Shown: positions 52,542-62,216 of the stretch, piece after piece
Numbering within the stretch: the stretch's first letter is position 1
How the letters are laid out: each line of letters begins with the position of its first letter
From: an uncultured Collinsella sp.
GTDB taxonomy: Bacteria; Actinomycetota; Coriobacteriia; Coriobacteriales; Coriobacteriaceae
Length of the DNA: 64,000 nucleotides
Reading direction: 5' to 3'
NCBI GenBank assembly: GCA_959019945.1
Contig: CAUEQD010000009.1
Coordinates: 32,035 to 96,034, forward strand
The notes under the pieces: model-generated
What the model was told of the DNA's origin: nothing
The model's input: the letters and a program-made list of their open reading frames with translations, nothing else
Database searches by the model: none
Made by a program: the position numbers and the translations under genes

Positions 52542-53789
52542 ATGGCAGCATCCGACATGATGTCCGCCCTGATGGAGCTTTGCCAGGAGAAGCACATCGA
52601 CCAGCTCTACCTGATCGACCGCCTGGAGCAGTCGCTCGCCAAGAGCTATGCCGAGATCCTGCATCTTGAGTGGGGCGCCAAGGTGACCATCGACCGCACC
52701 ACCGGCAAGATCTACGTCTACCGCCTGGAGCCGATCGACGATTCCATGGACGAGGAGGGCAACTTCACCGAGTTCGAGGAGATCGACGTCACCCCCAAGA
52801 ACACGAGCCGCATCGCTGCCCAGCACGCCAAGGCCGAGATCAACGCCATCGTGCGCAACTCCGCCCGCGAGCAGATCTACGAGGAGTTCTCTGGCCGCAT
52901 CGGTGACCTCATCAGCGGTACCGTGCTGCAGTCCACACCCGACTTCACGATCGTCAAGATTCGCGAGGGCGTCGAGGCCGAGCTTCCGCACTTCGACCAG
53001 CGCCGTTACGAGAACGAGCGCAACGAGCGTCCGATGGGCGAGCGCTACCTGCACAACCAGCACATCAAGGCCGTGATCATCGACGTTCGCGACCCCAACT
53101 CCAACCTGCAGCCGGTTCGTGGCGAGCACAGCCGTCCGCCGATTGTCATCTCCCGTACCCACCCCGAGCTCATGCGTCGTCTGTTTGAGCAGGAGGTGCC
53201 CGAGATCTATGAAGGCACCGTCCAGATCAAGTCGATCGCGCGCGAGCCCGGCCAGCGCTCCAAGGTCGCCGTCCACTCGCTCGACGACCGTCTTGATCCC
53301 GTGGGCGCCTGCGTCGGCCCCAAGGGCAGCCGTGTTCGCGCTGTCGTGGGCGAGCTCCGTGGCGAGCGCGTCGACGTCATCCTGTGGGATGCCGATCCTG
53401 CCGTCTACGTCGCCAACGCCCTGTCGCCCGCTAAGGTCACCCGCGTCCTCATCGACGAGGAGAAGGCCTACGCCGGCGTCATCGTGCCCGACGACCAGCT
53501 GTCCCTCGCCATCGGCAAGGAGGGCCAGAACGCCCGCCTCGCCGCGCGCCTGACCGGCTGGCACATCGACATCAAGTCCGAGACCCTTGCCGCCGACATC
53601 CTCAAGAATGTTCCCGTTCACGAGGAGCCCGCCGCCGATCTGATCGGTGACGAGGAGGACGAGGACGTCCGTCGCTGCGAGTTCGTGTCCGAGGACGGCA
53701 TCCAGTGCCGCAACCAGGCCCGTCCCGGCTCCCGTTTCTGCGGTGTCCACGACACCGACGCCTTCGATGATGCGGAGGACCTGATCTAG
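52542..53789 (+). CDS. nusA: Transcription termination/antitermination factor NusA with C-terminal Cys-rich tail
   Basis: NusA binds RNA polymerase and modulates pausing, termination and antitermination. The N-terminal domain, the S1 domain (about 130-200) and two KH domains (GACVGPKGSRVRAVVGELRG and LSLAIGKEGQNARLAARLTG) are clear. The last 45 residues add a possible zinc-binding motif: C in RRCEF, QCRN and FCGVH (C-x9-C-x10-C-x2-H), followed by an acidic end. The usual ylxR and L7Ae-like genes between nusA and infB are absent. Confidence 0.95.
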   Translation: MAASDMMSALMELCQEKHIDQLYLIDRLEQSLAKSYAEILHLEWGAKVTIDRTTGKIYVYRLEPIDDSMDEEGNFTEFEEIDVTPKNTSRIAAQHAKAEINAIVRNSAREQIYEEFSGRIGDLISGTVLQSTPDFTIVKIREGVEAELPHFDQRRYENERNERPMGERYLHNQHIKAVIIDVRDPNSNLQPVRGEHSRPPIVISRTHPELMRRLFEQEVPEIYEGTVQIKSIAREPGQRSKVAVHSLDDRLDPVGACVGPKGSRVRAVVGELRGERVDVILWDADPAVYVANALSPAKVTRVLIDEEKAYAGVIVPDDQLSLAIGKEGQNARLAARLTGWHIDIKSETLAADILKNVPVHEEPAADLIGDEEDEDVRRCEFVSEDGIQCRNQARPGSRFCGVHDTDAFDDAEDLI

Positions 53790-53880
53790 CGCGCGGTCGC
53801 GCCGGGCGGGTCCCGGCGCATCTCCCACGCTCGTTCAGTCTCTAGGCACCCAAGGTGCCAGAAAGGGTAGGTGAAGTCAT

Positions 53881-56595
53881 ATGGCAAAAGTCCGTGTGTC
53901 CGCCCTGGCCAAAGAGTTCGGCATGACCTCCAAGGAACTGATGGGTCATCTCGCCGAAATGAAGATTCCCGCTAAGTCCGCTTCCTCCGCTCTGGAGGAC
54001 GCATACGTCGCCATGGTCCGCAAGCAGCTCGCCTCGGTGATCGAGGCCCGCGCCCAGGAAGTCGAGGCCGCCAAGCTGGCCGAGGAGCAGGCCGCTGCCG
54101 CCGAGGAGGCAGCACGCGCTGCCGAGGCAGAGCGCGAGCGCATCGCCGCCGAGAAGGCACGCGAGGAGGAGCGCCGCCAGTTCGCCGCTGCCCAGGCTGC
54201 CGAGGAGGCCGCCCGCGCCGAGGCCGAGGCTAAGAAGAAGGCCGAGCAGGAGCGCCTTGCCCGCGAGAAGGAGGAGGCTGCCCGCGAGGCCCAGCGCCGC
54301 GCCGTTCCCGCTTCCGATTCCGGTTCGCGTTTCCGTTCGCTGCTCGACCAGATCGCCGCACAGGAGACCGTCCTCAAGGAGAAGAAGGACGCCGAGGAGA
54401 AGGCCAAGGCCGAGCGCGCTGCCGAGCGCGGCAACCGTCGTGGCGGCAACAACGACCGTCGCGGTGGCCGTCGTAACGATCGCAACGCTTCCGACAACAA
54501 CTCCGAGCGCAACGCCTCCGAGAGCCGTCCCCACAGCCATCGCACTAATGCCAGCAACAACGTCGCTGCCGGTATGGACTTCCCCAACCCCGATAAGCAG
54601 GGCAAGGGCAAGAAGCGCAAGGGCGGTCACAACAACGAAGAGGACCACTACAGCCGCATGGCTCGCGAGGCCGAGGAGTACAGCCGCGAGAAGGTGCTCG
54701 AGGAGGCTCGTGCCGCCGTCGAGGAGGCCTCTCGCGAGTCCACTGGTCGCCGCAAAAAGCGCAAGGAGAAGCGCGAGCGCGAGGCCGCAAAGGCTCAGGA
54801 AGAGCGCAAGATTGAGGAGGCGCTGGCCCAGGGTGTGAACCCCGAGGACCTCGACGCCATCAAGGTCTCCCAGGGCGTTACCGTCCAGGAGCTCGCCGAG
54901 GCGCTCGACGTTCCGGCTAACGACATCATCAAGCGCCTGTTCCTGCTGGGCACGCCGCTTACCATGACGCAGTCCATGTCCGATGACCTCGTCGAGCTCG
55001 TTGCCGACGACCTGGGCCGCCAGATCAAGATCATCACCCCCGAGGAGGAGAACACCTTCTCGTTCTACGACGATCCCGCCGACCTTAAGCCGCGCGCCCC
55101 GGTCGTCACCGTCATGGGCCACGTCGACCACGGCAAGACTTCGCTGCTCGACGCCATCCGTCACACCGGCGTCGCTGCCGGCGAGGCGGGCGGCATTACG
55201 CAGGCCATCGGCGCTTCGCAGGTCATGATCAACGACCGCAAGATCACCTTCATCGATACCCCGGGCCACGCCACCTTTACGGCCATGCGTGCCCGCGGCG
55301 CCAAGGTGACCGATATCGTCATCCTGATCGTAGCTGCCGACGACGGCGTCATGCCCCAGACCATCGAGTCGATCAACCACGCCAAGGCCGCCGGCGTTCC
55401 CATCGTCGTCGCCGTCAACAAGATCGATAAGCCGGGTGCCAACCCCGACCGCGTGCGTCAGGAGCTCACCGAGTACGGCATCATCCCCGAGGAGTGGGGC
55501 GGACAGAACATGTTCGTCAACATCTCGGCCAAGCAGAAGATCGGTATCGACGACCTGCTCGAGACCGTGCTGCTCCAGGCCGACGTGCTCGAGCTCAAGG
55601 CCAACCCCGATACGTTCGCATCGGGCAACGTCCTCGAGGCTAAGCTCGACAAGGGCCGCGGCTCGGTTGCCACCGTGCTCGTGACCCGCGGTACCCTGCG
55701 CGTGGGCGACACGCTGGTCGCCGGCCTCACCTATGGCCGCGTCCGTGCCATGCTCGACCCCAAGGGCAACGCCGTCACCGAGGCCGGTCCCTCCGACGCC
55801 GTCGAGATCCTGGGCCTGCAGTCCGTCCCCAACGCCGGCGATGAGTTCCGCGTGTTCGAGGACGAGCGCGAGGCGCGTGCGCTGGCCGACGAGCGTTCGC
55901 TCAAGGCCCGTATCGAGGAGCAGAGCCGCGTGAAGCACGTGACGCTCGAGAACCTCTTCGAGACCATCGCCGACGCCGAGGTCAAGGAGCTCAACCTGAT
56001 CATCAAGGCCGACGTCCAGGGTTCCATCGAGGCCCTTCAGGACTCCCTCGACAAGATGGACCAGTCCGAGGTGCGCATCAACACGATCCATTCCGCGGTC
56101 GGCGCCATCAACGAGACCGACGTCGTCCTGGCCGACGCTTCCAACGCCATCATCATCGGCTTTGGCGTCCGTCCCGACGGCAAGGCCCGCTCCGCCGCCG
56201 AGCGCGAGGGCGTCGAGATTCGTTGCTACGACGTCATCTACAAGTGCCTCGAGGACCTCGACGCTGCCCGCATCGGTATGCTCAAGCCCACCGAGGTCGA
56301 GGTCTCCACGGGTACTGCGACCGTTCTGGACACCTTCAAGGTGCCCAAGGTTGGTATCGCCGCCGGTGTCCGCGTCGAAGAGGGCGAGATCGCCGCGACC
56401 GATTCCGTGCGCCTGGTGCGCGACGGCATCGTGGTCTTCAACGGTAAAATCGCCTCGATGCGCCACTACAAGGACGAGGCCAAGAGCCTCAAGAGCGGCT
56501 CCGAGGGCGGTATTGGCCTGGAGAACTTCCAGGACATCAAGCCTGGCGACACCATTGAGGGCTACCGCATCGACCAGGTTGCCCGTACCGAGTAG
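53881..56595 (+). CDS. infB: Translation initiation factor IF-2
   Basis: The GTPase that brings initiator tRNA to the ribosome. A long charged Ala/Glu/Lys/Arg-rich N-terminal region (about 1-300) precedes the G domain with GHVDHGKTSLL (G1), DTPGHATF (G3) and NKID (G4). EF-Tu-like and C-terminal domains follow, ending DTIEGYRIDQVARTE. The 904 residues are usual for an actinobacterial IF-2. A large open frame on the opposite strand is only a shadow of the skewed codon use. Confidence 0.96.
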   Translation: MAKVRVSALAKEFGMTSKELMGHLAEMKIPAKSASSALEDAYVAMVRKQLASVIEARAQEVEAAKLAEEQAAAAEEAARAAEAERERIAAEKAREEERRQFAAAQAAEEAARAEAEAKKKAEQERLAREKEEAAREAQRRAVPASDSGSRFRSLLDQIAAQETVLKEKKDAEEKAKAERAAERGNRRGGNNDRRGGRRNDRNASDNNSERNASESRPHSHRTNASNNVAAGMDFPNPDKQGKGKKRKGGHNNEEDHYSRMAREAEEYSREKVLEEARAAVEEASRESTGRRKKRKEKREREAAKAQEERKIEEALAQGVNPEDLDAIKVSQGVTVQELAEALDVPANDIIKRLFLLGTPLTMTQSMSDDLVELVADDLGRQIKIITPEEENTFSFYDDPADLKPRAPVVTVMGHVDHGKTSLLDAIRHTGVAAGEAGGITQAIGASQVMINDRKITFIDTPGHATFTAMRARGAKVTDIVILIVAADDGVMPQTIESINHAKAAGVPIVVAVNKIDKPGANPDRVRQELTEYGIIPEEWGGQNMFVNISAKQKIGIDDLLETVLLQADVLELKANPDTFASGNVLEAKLDKGRGSVATVLVTRGTLRVGDTLVAGLTYGRVRAMLDPKGNAVTEAGPSDAVEILGLQSVPNAGDEFRVFEDEREARALADERSLKARIEEQSRVKHVTLENLFETIADAEVKELNLIIKADVQGSIEALQDSLDKMDQSEVRINTIHSAVGAINETDVVLADASNAIIIGFGVRPDGKARSAAEREGVEIRCYDVIYKCLEDLDAARIGMLKPTEVEVSTGTATVLDTFKVPKVGIAAGVRVEEGEIAATDSVRLVRDGIVVFNGKIASMRHYKDEAKSLKSGSEGGIGLENFQDIKPGDTIEGYRIDQVARTE

Positions 56596-56606
56596 GGGGT
56601 AGCGGT

Positions 56607-57017
56607 ATGAAGCAAACGCAGGCAACCCGCCGTTTAGGCGAGCAGCTTCGCGAGAAGCTCGGTTATATCCTGCTCTTTGAGGTTTCCGATCCGCGTCTCG
56701 ACCTGGTTACTTTGACCGCGGTCGAAGTCGCGGTGGACCGTTCGTTCGCGCGCGTGTACGTGTCGTGCGATGCGAGCCGCTACGACGAGGTCATGGAGGC
56801 GCTCGCTAGCGCTAAGGGCCGTATTCGCAGCCTGTTGGCTCGCTCGCTCGATTGGCGTGTTACGCCCGAGCTCGATTTTCGCATCGATCGCTCGACCGAT
56901 GAGGCCGAGCGCATCACGCGTGCGCTGGAAAACGTTCCCGCCACGCTTGCGATCGAAAAGGACGAGGACGGCTATCCGATAGCGGATGCCGCCCAGGAGG
57001 CAGCTTTAGATGACTAA
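56607..57017 (+). CDS. rbfA: Ribosome-binding factor A
   Basis: A small KH-fold factor for 30S maturation: RRLGEQLREKLGYILLFEVS and DPRLDLVTLTAVEVAVDRSF are typical, and 136 residues is a normal length. It follows infB by 11 bases and overlaps the next gene by 8 bases. Confidence 0.94.
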   Translation: MKQTQATRRLGEQLREKLGYILLFEVSDPRLDLVTLTAVEVAVDRSFARVYVSCDASRYDEVMEALASAKGRIRSLLARSLDWRVTPELDFRIDRSTDEAERITRALENVPATLAIEKDEDGYPIADAAQEAALDD

Positions 57018-58053
57018 TTCCGCCGACCTCGCCTCGTGCGAGTCTGCAGATATTCAGCGACGCATCCTCGAGCTCATCGAGGGTGCGTCCTCCATTGCGA
57101 TTTCGGGACATACTTCTCCCGATGGCGACGCCTTGGGCTCCGTATTGGGTCTGGGCCTTTCGCTCATGAAGTTTTTCCCCAACAAGGACATTGCGCTGCT
57201 GCTGGCAGACGATGACCCGGTTCCGCGTATCTACCGCTTTATGGAAGGCTCCGATCGCCTGGTGCCGGCATCTGCGTACGCCGGCAATCCTGACCTGTTC
57301 ATCTCGGTGGACGTACCGGTCGTCGAGCGCCTCAATAATTCTGCCGAGGTGCTTCGTCGCTCCAAGCATGTGGTGTGCTTCGATCATCATCCGGCGCGCG
57401 AGGAGTTTGCCGAGCTCAGTCTGAGGCGCGTCGATGCCGCGGCCTGCGCCATGATCATCGACCGTTTCTTGGACAATTGCGGCATTGTCGCACGTGATGG
57501 CGTCGCGACCTGCTTGCTGTGCGGCTTGGTGACCGATACCGGCCGTTTTCAGTACCAAAACGCCGATGCCGCCGCGTTCCATGCGGCCTCGCGCCTGGTG
57601 GCGCACGGTGCCGATCCGGCGCGCGTTGCGCTCGAGGTCTATCAGAGCATGCGCGTTGAGTTTTTGCACCTCAAGTCCATTGTCATGGGTCGCATTAAGA
57701 CGGTCGCGCATGGGCGCGTGGCGTATAGCTATGCCTACCAGAGCGACCTTGAGGCCTGCGGTGTCACCTCGGACGAGTGCGACGGCCTGGTCGATGTGGT
57801 GCGTTCGGTGATGGGCGTCGAGGTCTGCATGTTCTTAAAGGGCATTGAGGGCGATACCAAGGTGCGTGGCAACCTGCGCTCCAAGGGCGACCTCGATGTG
57901 TCCGAGATTGCTGCCAACTTTGGCGGTGGCGGGCATCATGCTGCCGCCGGTTTCTCCAACAACGGAACGATTCGCGAGACGCTCGCCGTGGCACTTCCCA
58001 TGCTGGCCGAGCTGGTGGGGGAGGATCCCGCTTCGGTGACCGTCGAGCTCTAA
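57010..58053 (+). CDS. nrnA: DHH/DHHA1 phosphoesterase (NrnA-type oligoribonuclease / pAp phosphatase)
   Basis: A bifunctional enzyme in Gram-positives that degrades short RNAs and 3'-phosphoadenosine-5'-phosphate. Metal-binding motifs are SGHTSPDGDALGS, ISVDVPV, CFDHHPA and VTDTGRFQY; the C-terminal DHHA1 part is NFGGGGHHAAAGF. The position between rbfA and truB is conserved in many Gram-positives. NrnA-type enzymes can also degrade c-di-nucleotide breakdown products, relevant to a c-di-GMP-controlled Pel system, but this link is inference. Confidence 0.9.
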   Translation: MTNSADLASCESADIQRRILELIEGASSIAISGHTSPDGDALGSVLGLGLSLMKFFPNKDIALLLADDDPVPRIYRFMEGSDRLVPASAYAGNPDLFISVDVPVVERLNNSAEVLRRSKHVVCFDHHPAREEFAELSLRRVDAAACAMIIDRFLDNCGIVARDGVATCLLCGLVTDTGRFQYQNADAAAFHAASRLVAHGADPARVALEVYQSMRVEFLHLKSIVMGRIKTVAHGRVAYSYAYQSDLEACGVTSDECDGLVDVVRSVMGVEVCMFLKGIEGDTKVRGNLRSKGDLDVSEIAANFGGGGHHAAAGFSNNGTIRETLAVALPMLAELVGEDPASVTVEL

Positions 58054-58068
58054 CTAATTGGATGGTAC

Positions 58069-59001
58069 ATGGCTCGTCGAACGCCTTCTCAATTGAATAT
58101 GCTACTCGCCGTCGATAAGCCGGTGGGCTGCACGTCCCATGACGTGGTTTCGCAATGCCGACGCGCCCTCCATGAGCGGCGCGTCGGCCATGCCGGCACG
58201 CTCGACCCCATGGCATCCGGTGTCATGGTGGTGGGCGTGGGCCAGGCCACCCGTCTGCTGGGCATGCTTACCCTCGATACCAAAAGCTATGTCGCCGACA
58301 TTTCGTTTGGCGCCGAGACCAATACCGATGATGCGGAGGGCGAGGCGGTCCGCACGGTGGCTGTTGGCAACGAGCTGCGCGATCCTGCCTTTGCCCGTGA
58401 GCACTTGGCCGCCATGCTGGGTCCGCAGATGCAGGTGCCGCCGGCGTTTTCGGCTATCTCGGTCAATGGCGTTCGCGCCTACAAGTCTGCTCGCGAGGGC
58501 AATGCGGTGGACCTACCTCCGCGCCCCGTCGAGGTCTATGCCGCCGACCTGATCGCCGTGGGCGGCGAAGGTGATACGTGTGTGTGGACCGTGGCGTTCT
58601 CGGTGAGCAAGGGCACCTATATCCGTGCGCTCGCTCGCGACCTGGGCCGCGCTTGCGATAGCGCCGCGCATATTTCCGCGCTGCGCCGCACGGCTTCCGG
58701 TGTTGTTTCCATTGGCGCTTGTCATGCGGTCGAGGAGCTTTCTCCCGAGTCCGCGGCTGGCTTTGCCCTGGATCCCATTGCGGCCCTGGGCGCCACACGT
58801 GTTGACTTGCCGGGCAATCTTGCCGACGACCTGCTCTGCGGCCGACGCATTCCCGTTGAGCGTGCGCTTGCCGATTTCGATTCCTCGAAGGCGCCGTTTG
58901 CGTTGGTGCTCGATGGGGGACTCAAGGCGCTCGCCCGCATTGAGGGCGGCCGCTTTGTCATGGAGCACGTGTTTCCGCAGGCAGTCGGCGGTGTTCGATG
59001 A
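58069..59001 (+). CDS. truB: tRNA pseudouridine-55 synthase TruB
   Basis: Makes pseudouridine 55 in the T loop of tRNAs. Recognisable motifs are LLAVDKPVGCTSHDVV, GHAGTLDPMASGVMVV with the catalytic Asp, and SKGTYIRALARDLG. Length is 310 residues. The end overlaps ribF by four bases (ATGA-type). Confidence 0.95.
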   Translation: MARRTPSQLNMLLAVDKPVGCTSHDVVSQCRRALHERRVGHAGTLDPMASGVMVVGVGQATRLLGMLTLDTKSYVADISFGAETNTDDAEGEAVRTVAVGNELRDPAFAREHLAAMLGPQMQVPPAFSAISVNGVRAYKSAREGNAVDLPPRPVEVYAADLIAVGGEGDTCVWTVAFSVSKGTYIRALARDLGRACDSAAHISALRRTASGVVSIGACHAVEELSPESAAGFALDPIAALGATRVDLPGNLADDLLCGRRIPVERALADFDSSKAPFALVLDGGLKALARIEGGRFVMEHVFPQAVGGVR

Positions 59002-60005
59002 TGTTGTCCGCTCGCGAGCTCGCGCGTGTCTTTTTCGCGGGCGAGTCGGACGAGGCTCGCATCGTTGCTGCCGATACGTTTGATGAGTGTGAGCACTTGG
59101 GTGCCGCATCGATTGCCATTGGCGTGTTCGACGGCGTTCACCGTGGACACCAGGAACTCATCGAAGCGCTTGTCCGTGATGCCCGTGCCCATGGCTGTAA
59201 GGCGGTCGTGGTTACCTTCGATCCCGACCCGGACGTTGTGGTGAGCCCTTCGCCCGCTCAAAAATTGATGACGACGGCCGACCGTCTGCATGCCTTGGCT
59301 CAGACTGGGGTCGATACAGTGGTGGCCGTTCCCTTTACGCCTGAGGTTGCGGCACTCGACCATGTCGGTTTTCTCGCACTGCTGTCACGCGTAGTCGACA
59401 TTCGCTCGATTCGCGTTGGCAGTGACTTTAGGCTGGGTCGTGGCGGTGCTTCTGGTGTTGCCGAGATGCGCTCCTGGGGTTCCGAGCACGGCGTTGACGT
59501 GTATGGTCACGACCTGCTTTGCGAGGGCGGTGAGGCCATTTGCGCCACCCGCATTCGTCATGAGCTGGGACAGGGCCATGTGGAGCTTGCTGCTGAGTTA
59601 CTCGGCCGTCCGTATATGGTGCGCGGCGGTGTTATTCGCGGCCGTCACGAGGGTTCTGGCATGGGCTTTCCCACGGCAAACTTGCAGGTTCCCGACGGCA
59701 TTCAGGTGCCAGCCGATGGCGTGTATGAGGGTCTGGTGCTGGTCAATGACATCGTGTGGCCCGCTGCCGTTAACGTCGGACTGCCGCCGACGTATGCCGA
59801 CGATGCCGCTTCGGCGCATCTCGAGGCCAACTTAATTGGTTATACGGGCGACCTGTACGGCGCTTTCGTTTCGCTGGCGTTTACGCGCTGGCTGCGTCCC
59901 TCGCGTGTGTTCGATTCGCTGGATGAGTTGATCGCGACCGTCGAGGGTAATATCGAAGATATTCGTCACAACTTGGGCGATCAGGGGGTGAGCATCCGTG
60001 ATTAG
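58998..60005 (+). CDS. ribF: Bifunctional riboflavin kinase / FAD synthetase
   Basis: Converts riboflavin to FMN and FAD. The N-terminal adenylyltransferase domain has IAIGVFDGVHRGHQELIEAL, and the C-terminal kinase has RGRHEGSGMGFPTANL. The truB-ribF pairing is common in Gram-positives. The flavoenzymes encoded earlier in the window depend on its product. It overlaps dnaG by eight bases. Confidence 0.94.
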   Translation: MMLSARELARVFFAGESDEARIVAADTFDECEHLGAASIAIGVFDGVHRGHQELIEALVRDARAHGCKAVVVTFDPDPDVVVSPSPAQKLMTTADRLHALAQTGVDTVVAVPFTPEVAALDHVGFLALLSRVVDIRSIRVGSDFRLGRGGASGVAEMRSWGSEHGVDVYGHDLLCEGGEAICATRIRHELGQGHVELAAELLGRPYMVRGGVIRGRHEGSGMGFPTANLQVPDGIQVPADGVYEGLVLVNDIVWPAAVNVGLPPTYADDAASAHLEANLIGYTGDLYGAFVSLAFTRWLRPSRVFDSLDELIATVEGNIEDIRHNLGDQGVSIRD

Positions 60006-62106
60006 CGATGAGGAAAAAGACCAGGTACGCGCTGCGTCTGACTTGGTTGCCATCGTGCAGGAAACGGTTGAGCTCAAGCCCCGCGGCCATGAGTTTTGGG
60101 GCTGCTGCCCCTTCCATGGCGAAAAGACGCCGTCCTTCCACATTATTCCCGCCACGCAGGTGTGGCATTGCTTTGGCTGCGGCGAGGGTGGCGACGTCTT
60201 CACCTATATCATGAAGCGCGAGAACCTGAGCTTTCCCGAGTCAATCCGTTATTTGGCCGATCGCGCAGGTATTGAGCTGCACGACACCGGAGATCGCCGC
60301 GAGCGCGGTACCAAGCGTGCCCGCATCTACGATCTGTGCGCCGAGACCGCCCAGTTCTACCACACCATGCTTATGCGCGGTAAGGACGGTCGTCCGCGCG
60401 AGTACTTTGCCAGCCGCGGCATGGGTGGCGACGTCTGCCGCCGCTACTGCCTGGGCTTTGCACCAGGCCGTAACGCGCTGGTGTCGCACCTGTCCCAGGC
60501 GGGTTTTACCCCGCAGGAGATGATCGACGCCAATGTTGCCGTGAGCCGCGGGCGCGGGCAGCTTGCCGACCGCTTCTACGACCGTGTGATGTTCCCCATC
60601 TTTGACGAGCAGGGTCACAACATTGCCTTTGGCGGTCGCATTATGGGCGACGGCCAGCCTAAGTACCTCAACACCGCCGAGACGAGCGTGTTTCATAAAA
60701 AGCGAAACCTCTACGGTTTTAATTGGGCCAAGGAGTTTATCGTCGCGCAGGATACCGCCATCGTGGTGGAGGGCTATACCGATTGCATCGCCTGCTGGGA
60801 GGCGGGGATTAAAAACGTTGTCGCCACGCTGGGCACCGCGCTCACGGAGCATCATGTAAAGACGCTCACCCGCTTTGCCAAGCGCATCGTGTATATGTTC
60901 GATGGCGATGCCGCGGGCCAGAAGGCCGCCCGCCGCGCGATTCAGTTTATCGAGCAGGATTCGATGGACCTGCGCTGCGTGGTACTGCCCGACGGCAACG
61001 ACCCTATGGAGTTTATTACGGCGCACGGCGGCCAGGAGCTGCAGGCGCGCATCGACGCGGCCGAGCCGCTCATGGACTTTGTCTACCGTTCGCTGCAGGA
61101 GTCGAGCGACATCACCACGCCGGGCGGTCGCGCCAAGGCGCTCGAGGATGCGCTAACGCTCATCTATCCGCTGCGCGATAGCTATATGATCGACACGTAC
61201 TTTATCCAGATTGCCGACCTGCTGGGTTTGGATCTGGAGACCGTGCGCGCGAGCTCGGGCCGTGTGTTTCGCGATGTCGCCAAGCGCGAGGATGCGGAAC
61301 GACGTCGTGAGCAGAACTATGAGCGCCAGCGGGCACAGGCTGAGCGGTCCGGCGGGACGGGCAGTCGGGCGTCGAGTTCTCGCGATGCCGGTCGTGGCGC
61401 TTGGGCATCGGGCGCGACGCCGCCGGTGTCCGCGCCGGTCGAAGAAGAGCCGTATGACTACGTCCCGCTCGATGCCTACGGTGCCGCGCCCGTGGAGGTC
61501 GTCGACGACCTGCCGCCGATCGATGTGCCTGATGGTATGGGTGCGGTACCTGTGACTGATGGTTCGGGCACTCCGGCTGCGGCGGCGCCGATGGTTCTGA
61601 CCGATCTTGAGCGCAAATCCTTGGCGGGGGAGCGCGAGCTGTTGACGATGCTTACGAGCTACCCCGACCTGTTCCGCGCGTATGCCGACCGCATCTGCTC
61701 CATCGAGTGGGTTGACCCACGTCACGAGTCCATCGCATGGGCCGTTCTGGCAACGCCGCCGGGAACCGATCCTGTAGCCTGCATGGATGCGGCGCGCTCG
61801 GTGTGTCCCGAGGCGGCAACGCTTGTGAGCGCCGGGCGCATCTCTGCGACGAGCAAACACCCTACCGAGACGAACATCGTGTTTATGCTCGATACGCTCG
61901 AGCTCTACACCATCAAACGCCGCATGCGTGCCGCACAGGCCAAGCTGCGCCAGGACCGTTCGCTCGATGATGAGGCCCGCCGCGCGCTGACCGTGCAGGC
62001 CGCGCAGGATTCGCAGCGTCAACGCGAGCTGCAAAAGTCTATCGGCGGTGTGGCGGACCCGTTCCGTTTGATCGGTCTGGAGGCCGCAGGCACCGAACAG
62101 GCCTAG
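59998..62106 (+). CDS. dnaG: DNA primase
   Basis: Makes RNA primers for replication. The N-terminal zinc finger shows CPFHGEKTPSFH and HCFGCGEGG, the TOPRIM domain VVEGYTDCIACWEAG and MFDGDAAGQKAA. A low-complexity linker (about 440-535) leads to a DnaB-interaction type C-terminal domain. Start is GTG 59998 (MISDEEKDQV), inside the ribF end. dnaG followed by rpoD recalls the macromolecular-synthesis operon. Confidence 0.95.
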   Translation: MISDEEKDQVRAASDLVAIVQETVELKPRGHEFWGCCPFHGEKTPSFHIIPATQVWHCFGCGEGGDVFTYIMKRENLSFPESIRYLADRAGIELHDTGDRRERGTKRARIYDLCAETAQFYHTMLMRGKDGRPREYFASRGMGGDVCRRYCLGFAPGRNALVSHLSQAGFTPQEMIDANVAVSRGRGQLADRFYDRVMFPIFDEQGHNIAFGGRIMGDGQPKYLNTAETSVFHKKRNLYGFNWAKEFIVAQDTAIVVEGYTDCIACWEAGIKNVVATLGTALTEHHVKTLTRFAKRIVYMFDGDAAGQKAARRAIQFIEQDSMDLRCVVLPDGNDPMEFITAHGGQELQARIDAAEPLMDFVYRSLQESSDITTPGGRAKALEDALTLIYPLRDSYMIDTYFIQIADLLGLDLETVRASSGRVFRDVAKREDAERRREQNYERQRAQAERSGGTGSRASSSRDAGRGAWASGATPPVSAPVEEEPYDYVPLDAYGAAPVEVVDDLPPIDVPDGMGAVPVTDGSGTPAAAAPMVLTDLERKSLAGERELLTMLTSYPDLFRAYADRICSIEWVDPRHESIAWAVLATPPGTDPVACMDAARSVCPEAATLVSAGRISATSKHPTETNIVFMLDTLELYTIKRRMRAAQAKLRQDRSLDDEARRALTVQAAQDSQRQRELQKSIGGVADPFRLIGLEAAGTEQA

Positions 62107-62216
62107 ATGTTGTGGTCAACCAGCGTATTCTCGCCTATATCCAGTCCTCTTTTTGGGTATAGACGCCTATGTGTGTGCTAAAGTATTGAGTCCTGTGGAC
62201 TATGAAGGGAGAATCT

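Noticed and set aside
53842..56625. A 927-codon minus-strand frame across infB
   Set aside because: Same cause: complement of the biased infB codons. Its translation is repetitive Leu/Gly/Val/Ala with no recognisable domain.
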